A stretch of DNA of 64,000 nucleotides from Artemisia argyi (Eukaryota > Streptophyta > Magnoliopsida > Asterales > Asteraceae). Each line of letters starts with the position of its first letter. The stretch's first letter is position 1. The notes beneath the pieces are model-generated. The model searched no databases. It was not told where the DNA came from and saw nothing but the letters and a program-made list of their open reading frames with translations. Where the stretch lies: NCBI GenBank assembly GCA_030686995.1, contig CM060693.1, positions 117,278,728 through 117,342,727 of the forward strand. The letters are read 5' to 3'. Positions 23,596 through 36,905 of this stretch are shown one piece after another. The position numbers were made by a program, and so were the translations under genes.

Positions 23596-24642
23596 GGACC
23601 TGGAGCATTCCACTATCTTTCCCACTTCTTTTGTGAGCCGTTAGATGGCTTTGTTTCAATCCTAGCCTTTGAATCTGTTTTGGCGGGAAAAAGGGTGTTT
23701 GACCCAATTGACAGTTGGGGTTGTTTGGTGAGATGCTTTAATGAGGAGGGGGTTGGTTGGGTATAGGTGATAGATATTAATGAAAAGGTGAGGTTTGGTG
23801 AAAAAGGTGAGGAGGGGGGAGGAAACATGGAAGCGGGTATTCAGGGGTTGGGGTTGTGAACAGTAACTGGGGGGTGTGGAGTTTGTCTGGGGTTGACCAG
23901 GGATATATTAAAAACGGAGGTGGGCTTTTGGACTGTGGTGGGAATGGGCTTTGTTTTGTGTTGGGCTATATTTAACAAAGGGTCCGTTTGGTGTATAACT
24001 AGTAAACAACAAGGACCACAATTGTAATTTTCTGATTTTTGAGGGATCATTCCTGCCACATTTCCAAAGTACAAGTAAGGATAAAACATACCAAGTTATC
24101 ATAGTCCAAGGATATAATTTGCAATTTTCCATTTTGGTCCTTCAGGGACTAAAACTGCAAATAGGTGAAACTTTAGGGACTAAATTGTAAACTTATTCAA
24201 ACTTTCATTTTAAGGACTAAAATTGATACTTGTGATTTCCCAAAGACCCAAAATTGATTTTTCATCAAAAAATTCCCACCAGGGACCAATTTTGCCAAAA
24301 TTTTAAACTCCAGGGACTAAATTGCAAATTTCCAAAACTTTTGAGATTTTTCACCAAAGGACTAAACATGACCACTTATGATTTTAAAAGGACCTTTGGT
24401 GATAATTTTCCATATTTTGAATGACCAGGTACTAGTTTTGACATTTTATGAAAGTTGGGGGACTGAAACTGCCAATTTTGCAAACTTTGTACGTTTTTCG
24501 TCTGTTTTTACTCATTTTGCATCTAAAACATATAAAACACAATTTTGAAATATTTTTAGTATTTTGATGCATTTCTAAGTGTTTTTGTATGTTTTGCAGT
24601 TCAGATTTGACCAAAAATGATGAGTGTTTGAGCACTCATCAG

Positions 24643-25181
24643 CAAACTATTCCACTCGTAGGATATTTAAATTAATACTTTTGGTATAATTAACTTTTTA
24701 CGTATATGTATTTCTAAATAAACGTTAACACGCGATCAATAATGTGACTAACACGTCCGACACTCCCGACTATGATCCTAGTATAATTTCAAACTCATAA
24801 TAATAATATAAAAATTAGAATGTTAATTTACCCGGTATTTTGGAAATTTATTTAATTAATATCGTAAGTCTAATATAATTACGACGGTTTTCGTAGAAAT
24901 TAAACAATAATTATCCAAACACTCAATATTTATACCCAACATATTTTTACAATTTTTACGACTTTATTATGTCCCGGTTAACTCCGTTAAAATTTATTTT
25001 TAGTTAACTCGGTACCCGGTATTCCCTAAAACTATTAATAAATACATAATAATACAAGAAATTACCAACTTTCTTACACCAAACTCTCTTTTTCTTTTCT
25101 TTTTTTTTTCACTAAATGCCGCCCCCCCCCCCCCCCAGTCCCATTTCTTACAAATCTTGAAAATTTTACCATCTCAATTAA
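24643..25181. other. AT-rich unassigned DNA between element A and the F fragment
   Basis: No ORF of note. It contains CG-containing phrases (GACACTCCCGACTATG, ACCCGGTATTCC) that recall long gypsy LTRs elsewhere in the window, and a 15-base or longer poly-C run near 25120. I cannot assign it to an element. Confidence 0.3.
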
Positions 25182-25562
25182 TGTTTGTCTAATATATTAT
25201 ACTTATAACAAAAACTACACCTTTTCATATCATTTCACAAAGATCAAACAAGGAACTTTTGTCTAATATATTATACTTATAACAAAAACTAACCCTAGGA
25301 TCCTCCTTTTATAGGCCAAGGAGTCCTACTAGGTTTACAATAACTTTCTATGCAAGATAAGAATATTCTAGACGTATAAGATATACACACAATCTATTCT
25401 ATAATTATCTACTTCGAATACATACTTATCACATTAGCAGTAGTTTCCTTCAGCAGCATTTTCCATTAGCAGCACTTTGCCATCAGCAGCAGAGTCATAT
25501 ACATTAGCAGCAGTTTCATCACAGCAGTAGTTTCACTCAGCAGCAGAATCCAAAACCCAACA
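25182..25562 (-). repeat. probable 3' LTR of copia-like element F
   Basis: In sense it begins TGTTGGGTTTTGG (25562) directly after a polypurine tract (AAGTTTAGGGGAGGAT, 25578-25563). It has a TATA box (CCTATAAAAGG, 25315-25305), a U3 with repeated TGCTGCTAATG-like words (25436-25551) and a 34-bp direct repeat at 25184-25217 and 25258-25291. The outer end, near 25182 (sense end ACAAACA), is a guess; no second LTR is present for comparison. Confidence 0.45.
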
Positions 25563-25618
25563 ATCCTCCCCTAAACTTAATATTTATTTCTAAATTATTA
25601 AGTTTCTTCAAAGCTCAA

Positions 25619-28600
25619 TTAAACACCAGGAGGATGCTTCCAAACACTCAATTCTTGAGATGTCTGTTGATCAAGTATCTTCTTATACTTTGACAGCAAA
25701 TTGAATGCCTGATCATCAGTATCATAGTCTTTCTGCAAGTTGAGTAATCCAACACCATTAACCATCTGATTGACAGTATTCCAATATCTTACCACTGGGT
25801 AATCCTTTTCAGCTAGCATATAGAAAGTAATTGGTCCAACTTCTAGCATATGAACTCCAGAATCTTGAAAGAGTCTCCATTTTCTTACTTTGTATTCTAC
25901 TATCTCTGTCCATTCAGAATTATCCATTGAAGGTTCATAGATAAGTTTTAGAGTTCTCCATAGAACATTATCAGACATAGTTTTGATGTGATCAATTTGA
26001 TCTATCTCATACTTTTTACCATCAAACTTCTCAGCTCCAAACTTTGCTTTGTATAACTTCCACAAGTCATCAACATCCTCTCTATCAAAGTAGTATAGCA
26101 TCTGTTGAAATCTAAGAAACCTGTGAATCTTTCCATCAGATCTCTCAACATCATGAAATGCTCCAATTTTAGTATCATATCCTGTAGTTACTTTGATAAT
26201 AGGATATTTGATTCCTATTGGTATGGCATCAACTACTTCAGGATCTTCCATCTTGCCAACCATAGTGTAAAGCTTCAATTGTTCCTTTAGATGCTCAGGA
26301 GGAATATGATCACAATCATTCTTGAACTCATCTCCTTCTGGCTTAGAACTGCTTTCTTCCCCTGTTTTCCTCTTCTTCTTTGCAAATGATTTATGAACAA
26401 CACCCTTCCTTTTACCACTTTGCACAGAAGAAGTAGTCTTATCTGCATCAAGCTGCTTAACAATATCTGCTTCATGAACATGCTCTACTTCAGCCACATT
26501 TCCAGGTACCAACCTTTTATTCATCTGAGCAATATGTTCCAAATCTTCAGCACAACCCATAGGGTATAAGGTATCTGTTTGTCTCTTAGCTTGTTGATAC
26601 AAGTTAAAAACCTCTTGATCAGACTTAGGTTTTAACTGCACCAATTTCCATCCCTTCATATTCTTCAGGTATCTTTCTTGCTCTTTTCTTTGTTGCAATG
26701 GAGTTGGACCTCTAAGTATCTTTTTCTTCCTTCTAGCAGCAGCATCTTCTTTCTTTTTCTTAGCAGTGAACTCCCTTACCCAAGATTGCACATCAAAAGT
26801 TGGAACTTCATTATCTTCAATTTTGATCATCTTGTTGAGTTCAATATCTGCCTCTATTCTTATCTTCTCATCAACCCATTCCTCATACCTCCTTAAATCT
26901 TCTATTTCCTTTTCAACCCTTTCCTTTTCCTTCTAAGCCAACTGTTGTTCTTCTTGATCAATCAATTCTTGTTCTTTCAATGCAACAGCTGAGTCATGTT
27001 TAACTTGTAATTCCTTAGGCCACATATGGAAAGGTATTTCAGAGTAGTCAAACCCCTTATACATCCATTTAGGTTCTTCAACTTGCTTGCCCTTCCCTTT
27101 ATCAGTAGATGATGATACAATCTTCTTTGATTGAGCAGCAGGTTCTCTGAATACAACTCCTTTTAGAGGTAAACTTGGTGTTGATGATGTGATTCTTGTT
27201 GTTGGTTGTTGTGGTAGTGATGGAGTTGGTAGTGGTGTATGTCTTGAAGATGATTCATATGGAACTTCTGTAGTCTTCTTACTTAACAAAACCATTGCCT
27301 CAGCAGCAGCATTATCACTAGACCCAGCAGCACAGTCTAGTGCATCAGCAGAGTTCACTTTTCCACTAGCAGCAGGATCAGCAAAACCCTTAGCAGTAGA
27401 ATCATGAGCAGTAGTAGAGTCATCAATCTTGTCAGCAATAGCAGGATTTTCAAGCTCTTTAACCATTGAATCTCCCAAAGTCATTAAAGCTTCACCCATC
27501 AACCCTGTTGCCTTCACTAGTTGCTCAGGCTCCAAAGTCTTGAGTTTTTCCACCACCTTTTCTTGAGTAGCAATCACCTTTTCCATTACAACCTCATTCC
27601 CTGATTGATCAGCAATCACAAAGTTTTCATCTTGTGGACTTTCCACATCCATGTCCCCAATCTCTGGAACCTCCTCTGAAACCATGTCATCATTCATAAC
27701 CTGAGCACTTTCAACCCTCTTCAAATTTGCCTCTCCTGAACCCATTACATCTTCATTCCTCCCCTGTTTGGAAGCATCCTCTTCCAAAGGATTAGAGAGT
27801 TCAGGTGAACTGATAACTTGAGAAGTGCCCACTTTCTTTAGCCTTTTCAAGGAGGTTGAAGATCTTGATTTCTTCAAGTTCTTAATCTGTTTCCTCAATT
27901 TGGTAATAAGCTTGGAATGTCAATCAACAACAGTAGACAGAGTAAGAACTTTATCTTCCAATGTAGTACACTTCAACCCCAAATTGGTACAAGTAACCAT
28001 CAATTTCTTAATGAGTTGCATAGTAGTCTCATCACTTCGACCTGTGTTACCTGGTCCGAGAGGTGAATCATGGACATTGGCATCATGTACAAGATTTTCC
28101 GTCAATTCATTTGTTACTTGCCTGTCCTCATCACTTCGACCTGTGTGACCTGGTCCAAGAGGTGAATCTTGGGACATAAACTCAGTATCAAACCTAGTTT
28201 GATCATCTGAGCCCCCTATATTTTCCTTTTGCTAGAGTTACCATCCTGAGAAGTAGATTCAGAAGAATCCTTGTCTCTAGATGTTGCCTTGGTTTGGGTC
28301 ATTTATGTTATCACTATCCTGCTCTGCTGCTAGGCTAGAAGCAGTAGTGACAGCCCTTACCAACATGTCCCCTCCATCAACTTGAACAGCCTCATCTGGT
28401 ACAGCCATACTAACACTATCCTGAGGTAGATCAGTGTTCTTTTTGGTTTTCCTACGGATATAGTGTATTTTGGGTTGTGTAACAGATGCAGAAAAATTGG
28501 GTGTGTGATGGGAATCAGTGGGATTTCCTGATCCTTCACCCTGAATATTTTGCATAAGTTGCACCATAGAAGGTGTAAGATTTGTATGTGTGCCTGAAAA

Positions 28601-28741
28601 ACCTTTTCCATGCTTAACCAAGAAAGTAAAAGTTTTTGAAACCAATTTTGGAGCATCATAAGTAGCAACATGAGATCTAAAATCTGTAAGTTGGTTTTCA
28701 AGAAAGAGCTGGATAAATCTTGGATAAAGCAAATAAGAACC
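25619..28741 (-). pseudogene. C-terminal tail of a copia-like polyprotein (element F), broken
   Basis: One main frame, in order: 28732-28277 (151 aa), a disturbed stretch 28279-28178, then 28177-25619 with in-frame stops at 27922-27920 (TGA) and 26935-26933 (TAG). Features are a Pro/Ser linker, a duplicated segment with DSPLGPG and TGRSDE (DNA copies 28027-28070 and 28126-28168), Lys-rich coiled-coil-like stretches, an Ala/Asp/Glu-rich middle and a folded-looking C-terminal domain (25619-26830, 403 aa) rich in aromatic residues. I recognise this architecture as the tail found after the RT/RNase H region of copia-like proteins in Asteraceae. No RT, integrase or protease is left. The 5' side is cut by the LTR of element H at 28742. 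Function of the tail domain is unknown. Confidence 0.6.
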
Positions 28742-29060
28742 TGTTGGATCTTAGGTTTATGTTGATTATGTGATTCGGGAGGTCGGTTTAGATGGAAGAA
28801 GATGAAAGCCATGTTAGTGAGAGAAAGTAGAGAGAGAAGGGACAACTAGTGATTTTATTGATTGAAAATGAAAGAGTAAATTACACACTAAGTCTCACCC
28901 CTCCATGGAAGTATGGAGGGGGTATTAATAGGTCAACAAACACACAACTTTACAATAATGACGCTTCTAGTCCATGTGTTTGTGCCTTTCAAGATAGCTA
29001 ATGTAATCCCGTAAATGTCGTTCCATTTACGTGTTAGGATTATAAACTTTGATCCTAACA
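28742..29060 (-). repeat. 3' LTR of element H
   Basis: 319 bp with TGTTGGATC / GATCCTAACA termini, nearly identical to 32007-32325. Only a few substitutions are seen by eye. Confidence 0.85.
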
Positions 29061-31104
29061 ATCTTCCCCCAATGGGGTGACATAAAGGGATTACTTACAA
29101 CATTTCCTACAAGTACAAATACAAATAAAGAAAGGTCTTCATCAGCTCTTCAAATGCTGAGGATGACTACAGTTGATGCTCTTTGTCTTCATCTTGTACC
29201 TCGGCTTGAAAAACTTTATCTTCACTTGTAGGCAAATGATGTAATGTACATGAAATGGATTAACTTCCCCCCAATTCATGTTGCATGTCTTTAGCAGCTT
29301 CTTCGTACACTTCTTTTTGGCGAAGTTTCTGAATCAGCTTCCCCCCAAACTGACAACCGTCTTCAGCAGATTCGAAACTTAGATGTAGTCAACATGTCTT
29401 CTAACTTTTGAAGTTTTGAGTACGCAACGGAATTTGTAGATGACACCGTAAACCACACCAAGCAAATCTGACTAGTCACTTAATCACAGTTATGCTCAAT
29501 GCAGAAACTCTGTTCAGGGGTAACATGCAAGAAATCAGCAAGATCTTCTCACTTAAGTAGGCTACTTCGCACTTCGCACCCCGCGAGAGTTAAAATGATT
29601 ACACCAAAATCACAAAACTGAACCACTGATCATCTCTGCGGACGTCTCTCCGGTAGTAATAAAATTGTAAGCTCGATCACGTGAGTCTATTATGCGTCCC
29701 TGATGTGCACATTTCTTCCCCCTAATTGCAGAACCTCGTGGAAAATGAGTGTTTTCGCAAAGAAGTCAAGAAAAGTCAAAGAAGCAAAACAACACCCACT
29801 CTCACTTCCCCCACAATGTCTTCGCGGAATCGGAAGCATACACACTATGCTTACGATGGAAATGGAGGCAGCGTAACCCCATATGTCTAACTAACCGATT
29901 ATGTGTGAAGTATAATAAATAGCCCGTGAGAATCAACTGCTGATAAACATCTCTACTCTTTTATACTCCTCTCAACTAACTCTTTACCGACCCCATTATC
30001 ATTCTGACGGCTTTTTGTAGTGACCACTGATGGAGAAAACCCAATATGACGAACTTGAGACTGAAGTAAAATAACCCGAACTTGTGACTTAAACTTGCAC
30101 TATTGTCTGACTAAGAACCAATACTGAGAATTTCGATAATGGTAGGAAATCATATACCCATCCAACCATCCTTTATTGTATATGAATGTCTCTTGAATCA
30201 TCCACATCTTTTGGTGACACTTGAGCACTACAACGTAACTCCTTTAAAGTGATAGCTATACACTGTGAGCACAACAATGTAACTCCTTACATCAGGTATA
30301 ACTAGACAACTCAAGTCTTGTTATTCGTACGGATAAAAGCTCGAACAAGGATCTCGAAGAATCATGCATCTAACCAACCCCGATATCTCCAAGATACTAA
30401 GTACACGAACCCGTGATATTGCACTTCATCCTCAAATAAGTAATAACAAATTAACGCCATAGTCACATCTTGCGGCTATATGCTCAAAACTAGCCTTTTT
30501 GAAGGTTTAAGTGAACATTGATAATGGTTTCCCGATCTTGTCAAAATGTATCCCCGTGAAAATATGTATTGACCAAAATACCACTCTATTTGCCAAATAT
30601 TATATCAAAAATTACACAATGTATTAAAAAATACATTTGAATAATCACTTTTCATCCCATGTAATTTGATATAATCATTTTAGAAATAGAAAATCTAATA
30701 ATGTTAACTTGATTCAGCCCAAAGAAAAATACTGCCAATCCAGTCCAGTCCAGTTTAGAAGAGTTACAATGCGGTCCCAAAACAATAAAGCTGGAGCAGG
30801 CCTGGTCCAAGCATTTCACGTGGCCCATTTAAATCACGTTTAATCTCCATTCAGCCCAAAATTGATAAACACCAATCCAGTTCAAATTATATCCGGTACC
30901 CTTTGTAGGTAATAACAAATCATAAAGCTTATGCATTAGACCTAAATCTCACAGATATAATTTTCTCCGCCTACCACTATTGATTTTCTCTCCCATCTCA
31001 TCAAACGCCTCCATCTTCATCATCGATCATCGATCATCAATCAATCCGAATCCCATATCGAATCGAACAACCAAACTACAAACACAACACAACCGAACTT
31101 GAGA

Positions 31105-31446
31105 ATGTTTTCTGCTCCAAACGAATCAAGAAATGATCTTACGTCTTCAAGATCCATTTGTGGGTCTCGGGTAGGTGTTACATGTTTGTTTTGTGTTTCA
31201 TTTGAACGAACCAAGAAAAAGGTATAACTTAATTGTTATAATCCTTATCTTTATATGTTCGGATAGAAAGAAAGAAGCTTAGCTTCACAACTTATCGATG
31301 ATGATTTCTAAATCGTGTATTAGATCTTTTGAAAGTCTTGATATATCTTGTGAAACACGAATTGAGAAAACTGAGATATTTATATATACTTTAATTTTTC
31401 AGTTTGAGTTTGTCAGATTTATGATGGTTTTGATGAGTGCTGGGGA
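31105..31446 (+). other. possible captured host-gene fragment inside H (promoter, exon, intron) on the opposite strand
   Basis: On the plus strand an ATG at 31105 opens 39 codons to 31221. A donor-like AG|GTATAA follows, then a 181-nt AT-rich intron-like stretch ending TTTTTCAG (31402) and 14 to 16 further codons to a TGA near 31446. Upstream (about 30790-31100) is promoter- or 5'UTR-like: GGCCCA words (TCP site II type), then a CT/TC-rich leader with repeated ATCATCGATC. This looks like a gene 5' end captured antisense in a non-coding retroelement. I do not recognise the peptide. It may be chance: the exon is short and only sequence pattern supports it. Confidence 0.25.
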
Positions 31447-31589
31447 GTGAATGAGAGGGTCATGTTTGTGTCAGGTAGTTAGGATTGGTTATAGTATTGG
31501 ATTTGTTTTGGAAGTTGTAAGTTGCGACTGATTTGTCATTTGGTCAACCCTTCATCTTCATTATTTATAAAATTTTCGATAATAATTTA

Positions 31590-31830
31590 CAAGTCTGAAA
31601 AATTTCGAAACTTTTGCAACTTCTGTGATTTTCGAAACTTTTGTACTTTATCGAAAACCTTTGCTTATCGAGAACATGTTTTCGAGAACATGATTTTAGA
31701 GAACTTGATTCATGTTATCTAGAACCCTGTTTTCGAGAATGTGATTTCGACAGTTTAGGGTATTGGGTTCTCGACAACTAGTCTGTTCTCGATAACAAGT
31801 ACCTCTCGAGAACTTCTTATACAAGAAGTT
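31590..31830. promoter_or_regulatory. cluster of TTCGAGAA / TTCGAAA words in the 5' leader of H
   Basis: About ten variants of TTCGAGAAC, TTCTCGA and TTCGAAAC within 240 bp. The TTCNNGAA core matches the plant heat-shock element. They lie inside the element, just 3' of the PBS in sense, not in the LTR. A regulatory role is inference. Confidence 0.3.
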
Positions 31831-31990
31831 CCGATTTTTGACTGTTTGATACATAAAAAATTGTTAAGAAACTGTTGTGACCAAAAACAAATGTATAAAA
31901 CATTGAAAGAACCCACACGTATAATAGTTGTACAACTTTGATAAATTTTTGACAAGATTCGGACCACAAAAATCAACAAATATGCAACTT

Positions 31991-32006
31991 TGGCTCTGAT
32001 GCCACT
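31991..32006 (-). other. primer binding site of element H (initiator tRNA-Met type)
   Basis: Sense AGTGGCATCAGAGCCA right after the LTR. It differs by one base from the common plant TGGTATCAGAGCC. Confidence 0.7.
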
Positions 32007-32325
32007 TGTTGGATCTTAGGTTTATGTTGATTATGTGATTCGGGAGGTCGGTTTAGATGGGAGAAGATGAAAGCCATGTTAGTGAGAGAAAGTAGAGAGA
32101 GAAGGGACAACTAGTGATTTTATTGATTGAAAATGAAAGAGTAAATTACACACTAAGTCTCACCCCTCCATGGAAGTATGGAGGGGGTATTAATAGGTCA
32201 ACAAACACACAACATTACAATAATGATGCTTCTAGTCCATGTGTTTGTGCCTTTCAAGATAGCTAATGTAATCCCGTAAATGTCGTTCCATTTACGTGTT
32301 AGGATTATAAACTTTGATCCTAACA
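32007..32325 (-). repeat. 5' LTR of element H
   Basis: 319 bp, paired with 28742-29060. A PBS follows it in sense orientation. Confidence 0.85.
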
Positions 32326-34394
<2,069 letters not shown>

Positions 34395-34413
34395 GAGTCT
34401 TGTAGCTAGACTC
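34395..34413 (-). promoter_or_regulatory. post-stop stem-loop of element E
   Basis: GAGTC-N9-GACTC about 95 bp after the ORF stop. The same 5-bp stem occurs after the ORFs of A, B and D. Confidence 0.4.
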
Positions 34414-34507
34414 AAGGTCATAGGTTATCGTGTGTCGCTTATGCTCACATAACCAAGGGTGAGCCATCTAATAGTCGCTTCATCTTTCTTATAATCATCA
34501 CCTAACT

Positions 34508-35320
34508 CTAAACATCCACGCTAATACCTTGTATCTTTTCATGAGTATATTTAAGCCCTTTTCTCTTATCATTCTCACTTTGCATTTCTAGGGGCAGATA
34601 CCTACTACACTTCTCCATGGAAAAATCCTTGAACCTAGGGTGTGCACGGGGCATTTGGTAGACAAAATCTTCATCCCCATCTGAGAATGTAATTAACCCT
34701 TCCATAAGTTTTTCATCAAGGTTGGTCAACCTTTTGAAAGGTTTTCCAAGCACAACTTGGGTCAACTTACTATCGATAAATTCTCCTAGATTCTCCATAA
34801 CCATGAACTCAACAAGATAAACGAAGCTTCCTACAAACACATGCAATGACATTGCCCTAGCAATAACATTATCTCCTTTGTATTCTAACTCATCTACCAT
34901 GATTTTATTATATTCACTACGCGAGATTATGTTCATTGGGAGAGATGAGTTAAGGTAGGCATTAAAGCTCCTAAATCCAATCTTACATGGAAATTGCATA
35001 TTGAATGAGCTATCACTCTCAATCCTTGTTCTAGGGTCGACATACCTAAGAGGGTTCACTTCATCTTCCATCCTATCCTCATTAATCACATCACCATCAT
35101 CTAGATCCTCATCGGAGTCTGAATAGTAAAAAGGACTAGCCCTACGATCATCATCGTGGTCAGACTCCTCCATTTCAGAATTATTGTCAAAGTGGTGGTT
35201 AGGCGATAGGTTAGGTGGGTTCTCATTTTCCACTAAAGGGATTGGGGCGGGCATTTGGAAAATCCTACGACGAAAAACACGAATAACAGGAATCAAACGA
35301 TCTATGTTATTGTTATCCAT
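34508..35320 (-). CDS. retropepsin-like protein of element E (270 aa)
   Basis: Open frame of 270 codons starting about 140 bp inside the PBS. Residues 1-105 are disordered and acidic (Asp/Glu/Ser runs). Residues about 108-200 look like the retropepsin-type domain common in Asteraceae gypsy proteins: a PMNIIS stretch at 128-133 where the flap and active-site region should be, and VVLGKPF at 189-195 corresponding to the second conserved (I/L)LGRPF-type motif. The expected catalytic Asp-(Thr/Ser)-Gly is not visible; the aligned position reads NSS (124-126). The protein is probably catalytically dead or has a different role. Gag, RT and integrase are missing. The frame is intact despite the loss, but this may only reflect its short length. 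Confidence 0.5.
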   Translation of the reverse strand: MDNNNIDRLIPVIRVFRRRIFQMPAPIPLVENENPPNLSPNHHFDNNSEMEESDHDDDRRASPFYYSDSDEDLDDGDVINEDRMEDEVNPLRYVDPRTRIESDSSFNMQFPCKIGFRSFNAYLNSSLPMNIISRSEYNKIMVDELEYKGDNVIARAMSLHVFVGSFVYLVEFMVMENLGEFIDSKLTQVVLGKPFKRLTNLDEKLMEGLITFSDGDEDFVYQMPRAHPRFKDFSMEKCSRYLPLEMQSENDKRKGLKYTHEKIQGISVDV

Positions 35321-35458
35321 CGATATAGTTTACGAACAATAGGAAACAAAGAAATAAGATAGACTAAAGAGAACCTAAAAATAAAAATAAGATCTTACTA
35401 GAAAGGAATCTAGCAAGTAGACCTAATAAAAAGAAATCCTAACTTAGACAATAACTAT

Positions 35459-35477
35459 TCCCCGGGCTGTGGCGCCA
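35459..35477 (-). other. primer binding site of element E (tRNA-Asp type, diverged)
   Basis: Sense TGGCGCCACAGCCCGGGGA: the GGCGCC core and CGGGGA end match the tRNA-Asp complement, with changes in the middle. It sits six bases from the LTR end at 35484. Confidence 0.6.
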
Positions 35478-35483
35478 AAAACT

Positions 35484-36905
35484 TGATGTGTGGGAATTGC
35501 ACCAGGCTTTACCTCTCGAGGGATCTCGAGAAGCTTACAACCCCCACCAGGCAGTGTACCTGATCGTTGTAGTATATTATAGTGACATGTACCGGGGGAT
35601 TGATCGTTCAACTTAGGAATAGTGTCGCTAGGATTAGAAAGCCTAAGAACTAGGTCTAGAGATGAGGGATGATTCTTTTTGTATTTTTATGTTTTTATAA
35701 AAGCAATTAAAATCTCGGTTTTTAGAAGAGTGGGCGGAATTAGTTGCTAGTCAACTAACCCAATTACTAAAGATGCAATCAAAATAAAATAATAAAAATA
35801 AAAATAAACTAAATTAAGGTAGTGGTGTAAGCAATATATGGGAGAATTGTGTTTACTTAGATTTCACTACTCCCTAGGTATCTTTTACAGGTTAATTACT
35901 TGTTACAGTTGCGTGGATGATGGATTGTATTCCTTAATACCATTCATGGGGTGGCGTACTTACTTCCCCAATCCTATAAGCTCCTACTTCACTCCTATGT
36001 CGAGTCGGCTAAGAAGCTCCTAACATGGGATCACTAGAATTCGCTCATGCATTAAATACAATCATAGAAACCTAGTACATATCGGTTCATGTTTCTTAAG
36101 ACGTTCAAGCAAGTTACACAATGGAGATCTGCCAATTTTCTTAAGCCTAACATTGAAATCATTCATCCATTACAACTATAAATAAGCAATCAACCTATAA
36201 TCAACATCTAGCTTTCATTACATCTAAGCAAACACATGAAAGATCTAGCCTAGCATGTTAAAATCAAGACAAGCATAAGATATATTCTAACAACACATAG
36301 ACATATTGAATGAATTGAAAGAAGACTTATCTTAATTGAACATGAAAGGTTTCAAGGGGTGAAAACCCTTCAAAATACTGTTACAAACGACCTAGGGTTT
36401 ATTAGGTTCGGCCCTAGTATTCTCCACACAAGTTCCTCTCTTAATGAATGAAAAATAGAAAAGTATATATAGATTTTGTGAGATGACGGTGTCAAGAGTA
36501 AATTTCTGACGCCGTCATCTCGCCGCCAAAAAAGGTCTCGGACTGCCTAGATCTGGTTCTTACGCCGTCATGTGTAATCCTGCTCCAGGCCGTCACCAAA
36601 ATAACTCTTGACGCCCTACTTCTGACGCCATCACGTTTTCTCTGGGTCGTCATGCATTTTGCTCTTGACGCCGTCATATTTTCCTTCTTGACGCCGTAAG
36701 GTACTGTTCCCAGCATGAAAAATTAAGTCTTTGCCGTTTTCTTCACTTTTATGCTCCAAAAACGTCCAAAATGCTTCCTTTTCATGAATTGACTCCCAAA
36801 GTACCTAAAATCACAAAAGGAACGATTTAGGGCAATATTTGATCAAATAAATTCAATTCCGGGCTTAAATGACCCCCTAAAAACGGTTCATTTTTCGCCT
36901 CATCA
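35484..36905 (-). repeat. 5' LTR of element E (1.42 kb)
   Basis: In sense TGATGAGGCG...CACATCA. The right boundary at 36905 is supported because sequence beyond it is an inverted, non-adjacent part of the same LTR family. It contains a cluster of TGACGCCGTCA-like words at 36484-36710. Confidence 0.7.
36484..36710. promoter_or_regulatory. cluster of TGACGCCGTCA-type palindromic words in the E LTR
   Basis: About nine copies or partial copies (for example 36484-36494 and 36507-36517) in 230 bp. TGACG is the core bound by plant TGA-type bZIP factors (as-1-like). The U3 position fits a transcriptional enhancer, but this is inference. Confidence 0.4.

Larger units (their letters stand above)
1..24642 (-). 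mobile_element. LTR retrotransposon A (non-autonomous gypsy-like), 5' end on the right, left end outside window
   Basis: Read on the minus strand, the order is 5' LTR (24642 to 2943, with insertions), PBS (2936-2919), a leader, a CCHC-rich ORF (2649-757) and a 3' untranslated region running off the window at base 1. No reverse transcriptase, RNase H, protease or integrase is visible, so A looks non-autonomous unless pol lies beyond the window edge. That is unlikely, because the 3' region already shows PPT-like tracts. The LTR starts with a 24-bp palindromic terminus (24619-24642, arms TGATGAGTG and CACTCATCA) and ends CCAATCA (2943). The solo LTR C and, inside it, element B are inserted at 11755-23531. 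Part of the element is tandemly triplicated. TSDs cannot be checked because the 3' LTR is off-window. Confidence 0.8.
2943..24642 (-). repeat. 5' LTR of element A, interrupted by tandem units and by nested C and B
   Basis: In plus coordinates the LTR begins TGATTGGC at 2943, continues to 5490, repeats in units 2 and 3, resumes at 11542-11754, is interrupted by solo LTR C (11755-23531) and finishes at 23537-24642. Continuity across the insertion is supported by collinearity with the LTR of B: the sequence left of 11754 and right of 23537 matches one continuous stretch of B's LTR near 20690-21060. Long AT-rich blocks (3300-4130 and equivalents) and many AGCTTATT words are characteristic. Confidence 0.8.
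28742..32325 (-). mobile_element. non-autonomous copia-like LTR element H (3.6 kb)
   Basis: Two nearly identical 319-bp direct repeats, 28742-29060 and 32007-32325, both TGTTGGATC...GATCCTAACA, flank a 2.95-kb internal region with no long ORF. The minus strand is the sense strand: PBS-like TGGCATCAGAGCCA (about 32004-31991, initiator tRNA-Met type) adjoins the right LTR, and a purine tract (TTGGGGGAAGAT) adjoins the left LTR. The flanking bases do not match (GAACC left, TGAAA right), and the left neighbour (F) does not continue on the right. The insertion has therefore been rearranged since, or two copies recombined. The near identity of the LTRs suggests a fairly young element. Confidence 0.8.
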
